The translations under genes and the position numbers were made by a program. Under the pieces are notes generated by a model that was given only the letters and a program-made list of their open reading frames with translations, ran no database searches and had not been told where the DNA came from. Shown here one piece after another: positions 8,540 through 16,325 of a stretch of 64,000 nucleotides of DNA. Source of the stretch: JANNYA01 sp031422315 (GTDB lineage Bacteria; Pseudomonadota; Gammaproteobacteria; Xanthomonadales; SZUA-5); NCBI GenBank assembly GCA_031422315.1, contig JANOQN010000036.1, positions 109,793 to 173,792 of the forward strand. The letters are read 5' to 3'. How positions within the stretch are numbered: the first letter of the stretch is position 1; each line of letters begins with the position of its first letter.

Positions 8540-8626
8540 GCCTAACCAATAAGGATGTCTCGCGCGCAGCGGCGACCTATCCTGGATTGAATAAGCCCAG
8601 ACCGATTGCCTCGGGCTTTGTTAAGC
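8540..8626 (+). repeat. attC-like imperfect inverted repeat (possible degenerate integron recombination site)
   Basis: GCCTAAC (8540-8546, matching RYYYAAC) is followed by CAAT and GGATGTC. A facing arm reads GACCTATCC, then ATTG and AATAAGC (to about 8596), so the two halves pair imperfectly like the R''-L''/L'-R' arms of an attC site. A GTTRRRY match, GTTAAGC, lies at 8620-8626. The near arm lacks the GTT needed for cleavage, so the site would be inactive. Its position right after a small promoterless gene is what a cassette would show. Confidence 0.3.
8593..8622 (+). terminator. Possible terminator after the accessory patch
   Basis: AAGCCC (8593-8598) pairs with GGGCTT (8613-8618) across a 14-nt loop, followed by TGTT. 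The T-tract is weak. It lies between the plus-strand SnoaL-like gene and the convergent membrane protein gene, where a terminator would be expected. Confidence 0.35.
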
Positions 8627-8663
8627 GAAGTGTTTTTGAATGGGTAAAGCACTTCGAACGACA

Positions 8664-9431
8664 CTATGCCGATCGATTCGTCAGCTGCCTAACATTAAAT
8701 GCAGCAATTCCCAGCAAGCCGAATCCCAATATCCAGCCTAAATCGCTAATCGATCCAGTGCTGTACTCGCTCAGATTGCTAAGCGCGTAATAGGCTAAAT
8801 CAGCGCTGTAGTACAGCACAATGCCGACCACGGCAATCCACCACGATGAGCCAATGACACCGCCCCTAAAGCAAGTTGCCACCCACACCGTAGCGCCAAT
8901 CATCAGCGGCTGAAACAAGGCGTAGCTGGTTTGCACAATGGCGGGCAGCGTTTCTTCGCCGGTAATGGTTGACCAGTTGAAATAAAGGCCGGTGGCAGCC
9001 GTCAGGACCATGGCTGCAAACGCACTAGCGCCGCCAATTGGGCCGGAGCTTAGGTTCATGCCCCGCTTAAAAACAATTAGTGCCAGCGCAATTAGTAGCG
9101 GTGTCAATAAAAACCCGATATCGGAGATATACGGCGCTGGCGTTTCTTCGCCTTTATTGAGCAGCGGGTAGCTGGCAAATAGCAGCTGTGCTAGAAACCA
9201 CGCAACCAAACCCGCGCCGATCAAAAGCCAAACTCGGCGCAAAGGGCTTGAGCTGGGGAATTTGAACGCCGTTATCAAGCAGGAAATTCCCCCGCCAAAA
9301 CTAGCGACCAACTGCATGGCGTTGGAGTAGTAAAGTCTCGTTTCATCATCGAATCCTAGCCCTGCCAGAACTAACACAACGAGCGATCCGAGCACCCAAA
9401 AACCGATAAGCAATATTGCGAGGGGTGACAT
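8664..9431 (-). CDS. Seven-helix membrane protein, sensor-domain-like
   Basis: 255 residues, almost all membrane. About seven hydrophobic helices can be counted, with short loops carrying FDDETRLYYSNAMQL, SYPLLNKGEETPAPYISDIGF and YYALSNLSEYSTGSISDLGW. This layout resembles the membrane sensory regions found in front of GGDEF or histidine kinase domains, but here it stands alone with no catalytic domain. Function unknown. The upstream minus-strand gene, also unidentified, starts its ORF end 56 bp away, so the two may be co-transcribed. Confidence 0.65.
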   Translation of the reverse strand: MSPLAILLIGFWVLGSLVVLVLAGLGFDDETRLYYSNAMQLVASFGGGISCLITAFKFPSSSPLRRVWLLIGAGLVAWFLAQLLFASYPLLNKGEETPAPYISDIGFLLTPLLIALALIVFKRGMNLSSGPIGGASAFAAMVLTAATGLYFNWSTITGEETLPAIVQTSYALFQPLMIGATVWVATCFRGGVIGSSWWIAVVGIVLYYSADLAYYALSNLSEYSTGSISDLGWILGFGLLGIAAFNVRQLTNRSA

Positions 9432-9487
9432 ATTAAGCGTCCTATTTTGGCGAGATTAAAAAATGAAAAGAAAACGGCTTGGCTGGG

Positions 9488-10078
9488 CTAACTCAAATCA
9501 AGATTGAATTGCTTGGCAACCGGCGCGATTTGCTGCGCTGCTGCGCCGGGGCCAAGCATCTTGCCGAGCTCAGCACGCAACAGACGCATAAACTCGACCG
9601 GATTTTCGTGTGGCGGCGCTTTATTTGCTGCTTCGAGCGCAATTTTTTCCGCTGAGCCGCCTAAAAATCGACTCAGCAGGGTGCGCATTGCCGCACTCAG
9701 CTGATCGGCGTGCTCGAACGAGGGTGCTGCGGATTTTGGTGCAGCAGCGCCCGTCCTGCTTACTTCATCGGCAGGGGTTAGCCCGTTCAATGCGTCCAGC
9801 AGCTCATGCATCTTGAAAGCTGCAGCTGCTGGAATAATGCTGTTACCGGCCACAGGAATGCTCATGACGCGATTGATCTTGAGTTTTTGAATCGCGACCA
9901 GCGCTTCTTTCTTAGGCAAATTCAATAGGCTGAGTTCGCAACTTGCGCCGCCCCAAATATTGACAAAGCCGGTACGAAGTTGGCTTGTACCTTCCAGTCC
10001 ATAGAAATAAACTTTCATAGAGCTTTGCGCGCGCTGCGCGTTTCGCAGAAGCGTGATGAATTCGTCCAAGCTGCTCAC
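9488..10078 (-). CDS. Conserved-looking cytoplasmic protein of unknown function
   Basis: 196 residues with no signal peptide or membrane segment. The N-terminal half (about 1-95) looks like a compact alpha/beta domain (SSMKVYFYGLEGTSQLRTGFVN, WGGASCELSLLNLPKKEALVAI and KINRVMSIP) that could be an effector or response module. An Ala/Pro-rich linker (about 105-120) leads to a helical C-terminal half containing LSAAMRTLLSRFLGGSAEKIALEAAN and a final helix. I cannot name the family. It is transcribed toward the seven-helix protein. Confidence 0.6.
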   Translation of the reverse strand: MSSLDEFITLLRNAQRAQSSMKVYFYGLEGTSQLRTGFVNIWGGASCELSLLNLPKKEALVAIQKLKINRVMSIPVAGNSIIPAAAAFKMHELLDALNGLTPADEVSRTGAAAPKSAAPSFEHADQLSAAMRTLLSRFLGGSAEKIALEAANKAPPHENPVEFMRLLRAELGKMLGPGAAAQQIAPVAKQFNLDLS

Positions 10079-10198
10079 AACTTCTGCCCGTCAATTTGTC
10101 AAGCCCTAGTTTAAGGTGAAATTCGCGTCATGATTCACTATTTCAGCGCGCGTGACAATTGTTGGCGCTTATCTTGCTAGTAGAGCGTAGGAATGCTT

Positions 10199-10729
10199 TC
10201 AGTGGCGTTTCGGTCCGGAAATACGTTCAATTTCGGCCGCTAATTCGGCGCGCAATCCGATCGCGAAAAGCAATTCTGCCGCAATAAATAGCGGCCCAAT
10301 CATAAAGCCGACTAAATCATCGACGAACGCCGGTTTCCGGCCCTCATAGTGGTGCCCTAAAAATTGCAATGCCCAGCCTGCGACAAATATGGACGTGAAA
10401 ATACCAAACGCCAGCCATGTATTTAGCGCAAGTACTGGCTGCACCGCTAACCCGAAAAGTATCAATAGCGCAGCCATCAGTGCGCCGATCGCAAGCTCAA
10501 GGCTTAAGTAGTACACGCTGGTAAAACCAATGAGTATCCACATCATCGACAGCGACGTACCAAATGCGTTAAAGCGAAGCAAGCCAAACAAACCCGCGAC
10601 TGCAAACACAATCATCGGTACGCCTAACAGGTGTGTTTTGATATTGCGTTCGCAGCGGTGATAGCCAGCATATTGGCTCAACACCCGCAACAGCGGGGGG
10701 GATGCGGAATCTTTGCTCTGGTCGGGCAT
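10199..10729 (-). CDS. Mpo1-like (DUF962) membrane protein
   Basis: 176-residue polytopic protein of the Mpo1/DUF962 family. Yeast Mpo1 is an iron-dependent dioxygenase that alpha-oxidises 2-hydroxy fatty acids. The two diagnostic segments are present: YHRCERNIKTHLLGVP near residue 18, which carries a conserved His/Asn set, and LGHHYEGRKPAFVDDLVGFMIGPLF after the fourth hydrophobic helix. Four to five membrane helices. It follows the SDR gene by 21 nt on the same strand, so it probably belongs to one operon with the SDR and acyl-CoA dehydrogenase genes. Activity in bacteria is inferred from the family. Confidence 0.85.
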   Translation of the reverse strand: MPDQSKDSASPPLLRVLSQYAGYHRCERNIKTHLLGVPMIVFAVAGLFGLLRFNAFGTSLSMMWILIGFTSVYYLSLELAIGALMAALLILFGLAVQPVLALNTWLAFGIFTSIFVAGWALQFLGHHYEGRKPAFVDDLVGFMIGPLFIAAELLFAIGLRAELAAEIERISGPKRH

Positions 10730-10750
10730 ACTTTGCGCTCCTTATCCGTG

Positions 10751-11557
10751 TTAAGCGGCCTTGCCGGGCTTTAGGCTAAGTCGCTGGGTCATTTGCAGCA
10801 CTTTTTTGAAATAATACTCCGGTAGCCAGCGTTTTATGCGCCATTTCATGCGGGTATCGGGGTGTGGCAGCAGTAAAAACGTGCTGCGTTCGGACTCACG
10901 CACAGTATATTCGGCGACATCGTTAGCACTTAGTGCACCGGTTTCCATCATTTTAGTGGCCGCGCGGCGCATGCGATCGTGCCCTGGCGCGAATGATTCC
11001 AATAAATTCGTCTGAAAAAAACTCGGGCATAAACACGATACCGTAAGCCCGTGCGCAAATAATTGGCCGCGCAAAATTTCTGAATAGGCCAGCACCGCCG
11101 CTTTGCTAACGCCATACACGCCGGTATCCGGTGCTGCCGCTAAACCCGCAAATGAAGCGACGTTGATAATCACACCGCGCTTATTTGGCAGCATCATCGG
11201 CAGCAAAAACTTACAGCCGCGCTGCACTGAGCTGACGTTGAGATTCATCACGCGATCCCACTCCGCCATTGAAGTGTCAAGGAAATCACCACTGCTTGCG
11301 ACGCCCGCATTGTTGATGAGCACATCTAACTTCGGCCATAGCTTGGCTAAGTGCGAGGCGGCATTGCTAAAAGACTCATCGTTGCCTACATCTAGCAAAA
11401 TTTTGACGTGTTCGCCGGGCGCAAGCTCAGCTAGCGCGGCGTCTAGGCGATCTGAGCGGACATCGGCCAGTGCCACGACATCGCCGCGCGCTGCGTAAAC
11501 TCTCGCTAGTGCCAGCCCTAATCCGCTGCCCGCGCCACTGATAAATATGTGTTGCAT
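10751..11557 (-). CDS. SDR family NAD(P)-dependent oxidoreductase
   Basis: 268-residue classical short-chain dehydrogenase/reductase. Cofactor loop GAGSGLGLALA at residues 8-18, acidic residue after strand 2 (ALADVRSDRL), NNAG, and the catalytic Ser/Tyr/Lys as NVASFAGLAAAPDTGVYGVSKAA. The C-terminus is basic (MKWRIKRWLPEYYFKK), suggesting membrane association. It lies 23 nt after the acyl-CoA dehydrogenase and 21 nt before the Mpo1-like gene, which points to lipid or fatty acyl metabolism, though the substrate is unknown. Confidence 0.9.
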   Translation of the reverse strand: MQHIFISGAGSGLGLALARVYAARGDVVALADVRSDRLDAALAELAPGEHVKILLDVGNDESFSNAASHLAKLWPKLDVLINNAGVASSGDFLDTSMAEWDRVMNLNVSSVQRGCKFLLPMMLPNKRGVIINVASFAGLAAAPDTGVYGVSKAAVLAYSEILRGQLFAHGLTVSCLCPSFFQTNLLESFAPGHDRMRRAATKMMETGALSANDVAEYTVRESERSTFLLLPHPDTRMKWRIKRWLPEYYFKKVLQMTQRLSLKPGKAA

Positions 11558-11580
11558 GATAAATTTCCTAATTTTTCGCT

Positions 11581-12783
11581 TCAGCTAGCTGAGCGACATT
11601 CCATTTTTGCCAAGCTGGCGAGATGTACTTCATCCGGGCCATCAGCCAAGCGCAACGAACGCGCAGCAGCGTAAGCATGGGCCAAAAATGTATCCTGCGA
11701 CACGCCCGCGCCGCCGTGAATTTGAATCGCGCGATCAATTACCTTGCAGGCCATGTTAGGCGCAACAATTTTGATCATGGCAATCGCTTGTTTGGCAAAT
11801 TTCGCGCCGCCTTGATCGATTTGCGCGGCGGCGTGCAACGTCAGCAATCGTGCTTGGTCGATCTCGACCCTTGATCTGGCGATGGCTTCCTGCGCCATGC
11901 CGTGTTCGGCGATTGGCCTGCCAAATACCACGCGGGCTTTGGCGCGCTGCACCATCAAAGCCAATGCGCGTTCGGCCAAACCTATCAAACGCATACAGTG
12001 GTGAATTCGGCCCGGACCCAAGCGCGCCTGCGCAATTTCAAAGCCGCGGCCTTCGCCTAAAATCAGATTCTCGTGCGGCACCCGTACATTGTCGAAATGC
12101 ACTTCGGCGTGGCCGTGCGGGGCGTCGTCATAGCCGAACACATGCAGCGGACGTTTGATCGATACGCCGATGGTTTGCATCGGCACCAGCAGCATGCTTT
12201 GGCGCTGATGCACTGGCGCATCCGGGGAGGTTTGCCCCATGACGATCAAAATCTGACAGCGCGGATCCATAGCTCCAGAAGTCCACCACTTCTTGCCGTT
12301 GATGACCCAATCATCGCAGTCGCGCCTGATTTCACAGCGGATATTGGTGGCATCAGATGACGCTACATCGGGCTCGGTCATGCCAAACGCTGAGCGAATT
12401 TCGCCAGCCAAAAGCGGTACTAACCAGCGCTGCTTTTGCGCATCGGTGCCAAACAAATGCAGCACTTCCATATTGCCGGTATCGGGTGCGCTGCAATTGA
12501 AAACCTCAGATGCGATTTCGCTTTGCCCCATGAGTTCGGCTAGCTCAGCGTACTCGAGATTGCTGAGCTTCGACACCGCCGGCAAAAACAAATTCCAAAG
12601 CCCAAGCGCTTTCGCCTGCGCTTTTAGCGCTTCCATTTTCGGGCAAATCTGCCAGCGCGTTGCGGGCTCAGCGTTGAAGGCAATGATTTCCGCTTCGGCG
12701 GGCAGCACATATGAACCTATGAATTCGCCAAGCTGCGCAAGCAATGCTTTGGCGCGTTCGGACCTGGGGAATAGTGGACTCAT
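11581..12783 (-). CDS. Acyl-CoA dehydrogenase family protein
   Basis: 400-residue FAD flavoprotein that oxidises acyl-CoA at the alpha-beta bond. FAD/substrate signatures are FGMTEPDVASSDATNI, INGKKWWTSGAMDPRCQI, FDNVRVPHENLILGEGRGF and the C-terminal IQIHGGAGVSQDTFLAHAYA with RSLRLADGPDEVH. This pattern resembles the FadE10/ACAD10-11-like long-chain group more than short-chain enzymes. First gene of the three-gene minus-strand run with the SDR and Mpo1-like genes. Confidence 0.92.
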   Translation of the reverse strand: MSPLFPRSERAKALLAQLGEFIGSYVLPAEAEIIAFNAEPATRWQICPKMEALKAQAKALGLWNLFLPAVSKLSNLEYAELAELMGQSEIASEVFNCSAPDTGNMEVLHLFGTDAQKQRWLVPLLAGEIRSAFGMTEPDVASSDATNIRCEIRRDCDDWVINGKKWWTSGAMDPRCQILIVMGQTSPDAPVHQRQSMLLVPMQTIGVSIKRPLHVFGYDDAPHGHAEVHFDNVRVPHENLILGEGRGFEIAQARLGPGRIHHCMRLIGLAERALALMVQRAKARVVFGRPIAEHGMAQEAIARSRVEIDQARLLTLHAAAQIDQGGAKFAKQAIAMIKIVAPNMACKVIDRAIQIHGGAGVSQDTFLAHAYAAARSLRLADGPDEVHLASLAKMECRSAS

Positions 12784-12825
12784 CTTAATTTGTTCTCACT
12801 TTTACTTAAAGACCTTTAAACGACG

Positions 12826-12951
12826 GATTCCGCTGCTAAATCAGGACGATAACAAGGCGGCGATGTGAGGATCGACGAAGGCGTACTAATAGTACGTCTA
12901 GGAGACCGGATCAAGCCAACGCAGTTAGCGTTCTGATTTAGACGCGGAATC
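12826..12951. repeat. 126-bp imperfect palindrome beside asnS
   Basis: The left arm begins GATTCCGCTGCTAAATCAGG and the right arm ends as its near reverse complement (CTGATTTAGACGCGGAATC, ending at 12951). The core is the palindrome GTACTAATAGTAC at 12883-12895, which lies at the exact centre. The arms between are partly complementary. It overlaps the asnS stop by two bases and fills most of the gap to the acyl-CoA dehydrogenase gene. As RNA it could form one long hairpin from either strand, with no T-run after it. Confidence 0.7.
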
Positions 12952-14353
12952 AAAATTCAGCGTGACCTGGCGTTCTCGGATACGGAATCGCGTCGCGAAT
13001 ATTGCTCAAGCCACACACGTACACGACCAGCCGCTCAAAGCCTAGGCCAAAGCCGCAGTGCGGCACGCTGCCGTAGCGGCGCAAATCGCGATACCACTGA
13101 TAGCTATCACCGTGTACGCCAAATTGCGCCATGCGTTTGTCGAGATAATCGAGCCGTTCTTCGCGCTGGCTGCCGCCGATGATTTCACCAATTCCAGGCG
13201 CCAGCACGTCCATCGCCGCGACGGTTTTGCCATCGTCATTTAAGCGCATGTAAAAGGCTTTGATTTGCTCTGGGTAGTTCATCACCACCACCGGGCGGCC
13301 GACGTGCTCTTCGCTCAAATAGCGTTCGTGCTCGGTCTGCAAATCCACACCCCAGCTCGGTGCAAAATCAAATTTGCGGCCAGATTTTTGCAAAATCTCG
13401 ATAGCTTCACCGTAGTGCATGCGCTCAAACGGCGCGGCGATAATGCCTTCGAGCCGCGTGATAGCCGTTTTCTCGATCTTGTCGGCAATAAAGGCCATGT
13501 CATCCGCGCGCTCGCTCAGCACGGCCTTAAAAATATACTTCAGGAAATCCTCGGCGAGATCAGCGTTGTCATTCAAGTCAGCGAACGCGATCTCTGGTTC
13601 GACCATCCAAAACTCCGCCAAATGCCGGGTGGTGTTAGAGTTTTCCGCTCGGAACGTTGGCCCGAAGGTGTAAACCTTACTGAGCGCCAAGCAATAGGCT
13701 TCGACATTCAATTGGCCCGAAACGGTTAAAAATGCTTCTTTTCCGAAAAAATCCTGGCCAAAATCAATCGCACCCTTGTCACCACGTGGCAGGTTCGCTA
13801 AATCCAAAGTGGACACACGAAACATTTGCCCAGCGCCTTCGCAATCGCTGGCGGTGATGATCGGCGTATTGATCCAGAAAAAATCGCGCTCATGAAAGTA
13901 GCGGTGAATCGCTTGCGATATGCAGTTGCGGATCCGTGTAACGGCGCTAAACGTATTAGTGCGTGGGCGCAAATGCGCAATCTCACGCAGGAATTCCATC
14001 GTGTGCGGCTTGGGCTGCACCGGGTAAGTTTCTGGATCGTCGACTAAACCATGCACCCGTAGCGTATGCACCTGCATTTCCACCGATTGCCCGCCGCCCT
14101 GGCTTTGCACCAACAAGCCCGTACACTCGAGTGACGCGCCGGTGGTGAGCCTAAGCACGTCGTGGGTGTAATTAGCTAACGTATTAGGCACAACGAGTTG
14201 TATCGTGGCAAAGCAGCTGCCATCCGATAGCTGGATAAACGAAATACCGGCTTTGGAATCGCGCCGGGTGCGCACCCAGCCTTTTAAGGTAACGGTTTGA
14301 TCGACATATTGAGGGCCAATTGCGGCCTTGACTGAAATAGCTGGGCTTGCCAT
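12950..14353 (-). CDS. asnS: Asparagine--tRNA ligase
   Basis: 467 residues, class IIb synthetase that charges tRNA-Asn. The N-terminal OB-fold anticodon domain (VTLKGWVRTRRDSKAGISFIQLSDGS region) leads into the catalytic core. Motif 2 is FRAENSNTTRHLAEFWMVEPE, which distinguishes AsnRS from AspRS, and motif 3 is CGFGLGFERLVVYVCGL near the C-terminus. Length is normal. Upstream lie short direct repeats, and the stop codon runs into a 126-bp palindrome. Confidence 0.97.
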   Translation of the reverse strand: MASPAISVKAAIGPQYVDQTVTLKGWVRTRRDSKAGISFIQLSDGSCFATIQLVVPNTLANYTHDVLRLTTGASLECTGLLVQSQGGGQSVEMQVHTLRVHGLVDDPETYPVQPKPHTMEFLREIAHLRPRTNTFSAVTRIRNCISQAIHRYFHERDFFWINTPIITASDCEGAGQMFRVSTLDLANLPRGDKGAIDFGQDFFGKEAFLTVSGQLNVEAYCLALSKVYTFGPTFRAENSNTTRHLAEFWMVEPEIAFADLNDNADLAEDFLKYIFKAVLSERADDMAFIADKIEKTAITRLEGIIAAPFERMHYGEAIEILQKSGRKFDFAPSWGVDLQTEHERYLSEEHVGRPVVVMNYPEQIKAFYMRLNDDGKTVAAMDVLAPGIGEIIGGSQREERLDYLDKRMAQFGVHGDSYQWYRDLRRYGSVPHCGFGLGFERLVVYVCGLSNIRDAIPYPRTPGHAEF

Positions 14354-14389
14354 AGAAGTTGCGTACTCGATTGATTGAATTGAAAATTA

Positions 14390-14452
14390 TTGACGTACTT
14401 AATGTTGATGTACTGTTGTTGATGTACTAGAGGCTAGAGGCGAGAGGCTAGA
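14390..14452. repeat. Short direct repeats upstream of asnS
   Basis: Three copies of TTGAYGTACT at 14390-14399, 14405-14414 and 14419-14428 (spacing 15 and 14 bp) are followed by three 7-bp units AGAGGCT/AGAGGCG/AGAGGCT at 14429-14449, which run into the gcvT stop codon. A fourth GTACT lies at 14363. They sit in the only gap upstream of asnS, so they could be operator-like or simply slipped-strand repeats. Confidence 0.55.
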
Positions 14453-15533
14453 TGCCAAGTTGCACTTGTCCATCGCGCACGAACGGTGCTTTGACGACGC
14501 GCACGTCGACCAGCTTGCCGCGAATATCGACTCTCACTTCGCCTAAATCACCAGCTGGCAATCTGGCAAAGGCGATGCCTTTCATTGCGCTTGGCGAATA
14601 AGTGCCCGACAAAATTTCGCCGATGCCTGCTGCCGAATGAACCGCTTGCCCATGCCGCAGCACGCCTTTTTCGTCCATTACAAGCGCGACGAGCTGGCGC
14701 GGTACGCCGCTGACAAGCTGCGCTTCCAATGCTGCTCTGCCAATGAAATTGCGTCCTGGCGGCGCCATGGCAACTGTCCAAGCTAAGCCCGCTTCAAAGG
14801 GCGAGATGGATTCATCCATATCTTGACCGTACAAATTCATTCCGGCTTCCAAGCGCAGCGTATCGCGAGCACCCAGGCCAGCGGCCTTCACACCAGCGGC
14901 CTCTAAACGCGTACAGAAATCTGCTGCTTCAGATTCTGGCAGGATGATTTCATAGCCATCTTCGCCGGTGTAGCCGGTGCGCGCGATGAAGTAGCCATCG
15001 CCCTCACAAGCGGAAAATTTACTCAAAGCAGCGGCAGCCGTAGAAGTTTCAACGCTCAACAAGCTATGCGCTTTGGCTCTGGCGTTGGGCCCTTGCACCG
15101 CCACCATGGCTAGTTCGCGCTCTTTGGCTTCAATATCAAAGGCCTTTGCGTGCTTCTCAATCCAGGCCAGGTCTTTATCTCGCGTTGCGGCATTCACTAC
15201 CAGCCGGAACCAAGTTTCGGTTTGAAAGTACACGATTAAATCGTCGATCACGCCGCCCTGTTCGTTCAACATGCAGGTGTAAAGCGCTTTGCCGCGCGCT
15301 TTGAGCTTGTCGACATTATTAGCCACCAAATAGCGCAAAAACTCCCGCACGCGCGTGCCGAGCAAATCCACCACCGTCATGTGCGAGACATCAAACCAGC
15401 CGGAATCACGCCGAACTTGATGGTGCTCATCAAGCTGCGAGCCATAGTGCAGCGGCATATCCCAGCCGCCAAAGTCCACCATTTTCGCGCCTAAACTTCG
15501 GTGCAGCGCATTCAAAACCGTTGCTTTGCTCAT
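14448..15533 (-). CDS. gcvT: Glycine cleavage system aminomethyltransferase (T protein)
   Basis: 361 residues. T protein transfers the methylene group from aminomethyl-lipoyl H protein to tetrahydrofolate, releasing ammonia. Typical segments: MVDFGGWDMPLHYGSQLDEHHQVR, WFDVSHMTVVDLLG, YTCMLNEQGGVIDDLIVY, IARTGYTGEDGYEI, LGARDTLRLEAGMNLYGQDM and SPFEAGLAWTV. Length is usual. gcvH is about 5 kb away on the same strand with unrelated genes between, and gcvP is not in the window. The upstream gap (15534-15766) has several small hairpins but no recognisable glycine riboswitch core. Confidence 0.96.
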   Translation of the reverse strand: MSKATVLNALHRSLGAKMVDFGGWDMPLHYGSQLDEHHQVRRDSGWFDVSHMTVVDLLGTRVREFLRYLVANNVDKLKARGKALYTCMLNEQGGVIDDLIVYFQTETWFRLVVNAATRDKDLAWIEKHAKAFDIEAKERELAMVAVQGPNARAKAHSLLSVETSTAAAALSKFSACEGDGYFIARTGYTGEDGYEIILPESEAADFCTRLEAAGVKAAGLGARDTLRLEAGMNLYGQDMDESISPFEAGLAWTVAMAPPGRNFIGRAALEAQLVSGVPRQLVALVMDEKGVLRHGQAVHSAAGIGEILSGTYSPSAMKGIAFARLPAGDLGEVRVDIRGKLVDVRVVKAPFVRDGQVQLGI

Positions 15534-15766
15534 GACTTAGCCTCAATCAATTTAAGCGCGCAGTTTAGCTTAAAAACTATACGCGCCTGCGCTGTCAGAT
15601 TCGTCTGACAAGCGAACTCGCGCTTTTGCGCCTAAACCTGACACCGCACCTGACAGCGTCAGCTCAGACGTTCGCCTAAAGTTTCTCTACCGGCCAGCCA
15701 GCCGGCCCGCGCAAAGCAGCGCTGCAATTCATCCAAAACAATCCATCTCAAATCAAGGAATTCACC

Positions 15767-16060
15767 ATGTTCAAGCACATCATCGCCGCAATCGTCCTTA
15801 GCTTCACCGCATTCGTTCAAGCCGGTCAACCGGTTAATATCAACACCGCGACCGTCGCTGAACTAGCAGAGTCGCTCGACGGTATCGGTGCAGCCAAGGC
15901 CAAAGCCATTGTGGAATATCGCACCGCCAACGGCGGCTTCAAAAGCCCGGACGCGCTCACTGAAGTCAAGGGCATTGGCTTGAAAACCGTTGAGAAAAAT
16001 GCTGAGTTTATTAAGCTAGGTGCAGCGCCTGCGGCTAAGACACCTGCGACAAAGCAGTAG
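15767..16060 (+). CDS. comEA: ComEA family helix-hairpin-helix DNA-binding protein
   Basis: 97 residues: a signal peptide (FKHIIAAIVLSFTAFVQA), then a tandem helix-hairpin-helix domain (VNINTATVAELAESLDGIGAAK and GGFKSPDALTEVKGIGLKTVEK). Proteins of this kind sit in the periplasm and bind incoming DNA during natural transformation, or are small ComEA paralogues of unknown role. Single gene, divergent from gcvT, with a good GGAATTCACC context before the ATG. No other competence gene is in the window. Confidence 0.9.
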   Translation: MFKHIIAAIVLSFTAFVQAGQPVNINTATVAELAESLDGIGAAKAKAIVEYRTANGGFKSPDALTEVKGIGLKTVEKNAEFIKLGAAPAAKTPATKQ

Positions 16061-16124
16061 TCGACTGTCGAAATTCTTGATAATCCTTAACTTCGACTCG
16101 CTTCAAAGGTCTTTGATCCTCAAA

Positions 16125-16268
16125 TCGTCATTCCCGCGCAGGCGGGAATCCAGGCTCGCCGAGCTTTCGTGCGACATGATGGTGGAAAAACGCGGAAATA
16201 TCGCGATTTTAAAGTTGCGTCGAATACGGACATCTGCTCCTGGATCCCCGCCTCCGCGGGGATGACGA
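16125..16268. repeat. REPIN-like element, copy 1
   Basis: Begins TCGTCATTCCCGCGCAGGCG and ends with the inverted form (CCCCGCCTCCGCGGGGATGACGA), so two REP-type hairpins face each other across about 80 bp. Each end contains its own small palindrome (CCCGCgcaGGCGGG and CCCCGCctcCGCGGGG). Two more copies occur at 18637-18731 and 49208-49347. Located between comEA and the aldo/keto reductase gene, which are convergent. Confidence 0.75.
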
Positions 16269-16325
16269 GGTAATTGCAAGCCTCGACTTTAAATCAAGTC
16301 AGTGGCGTTTAAGAAAATCTAAAAG

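Noticed and set aside
13265..13729. 154-codon plus-strand frame within asnS
   Set aside because: Antisense shadow of a well-conserved synthetase; no domain recognised.
15534..15766. Possible glycine riboswitch upstream of gcvT
   Set aside because: Several short hairpins are present, but the conserved glycine aptamer core (such as the GCCGAAGG-type segment) is absent on the minus strand.
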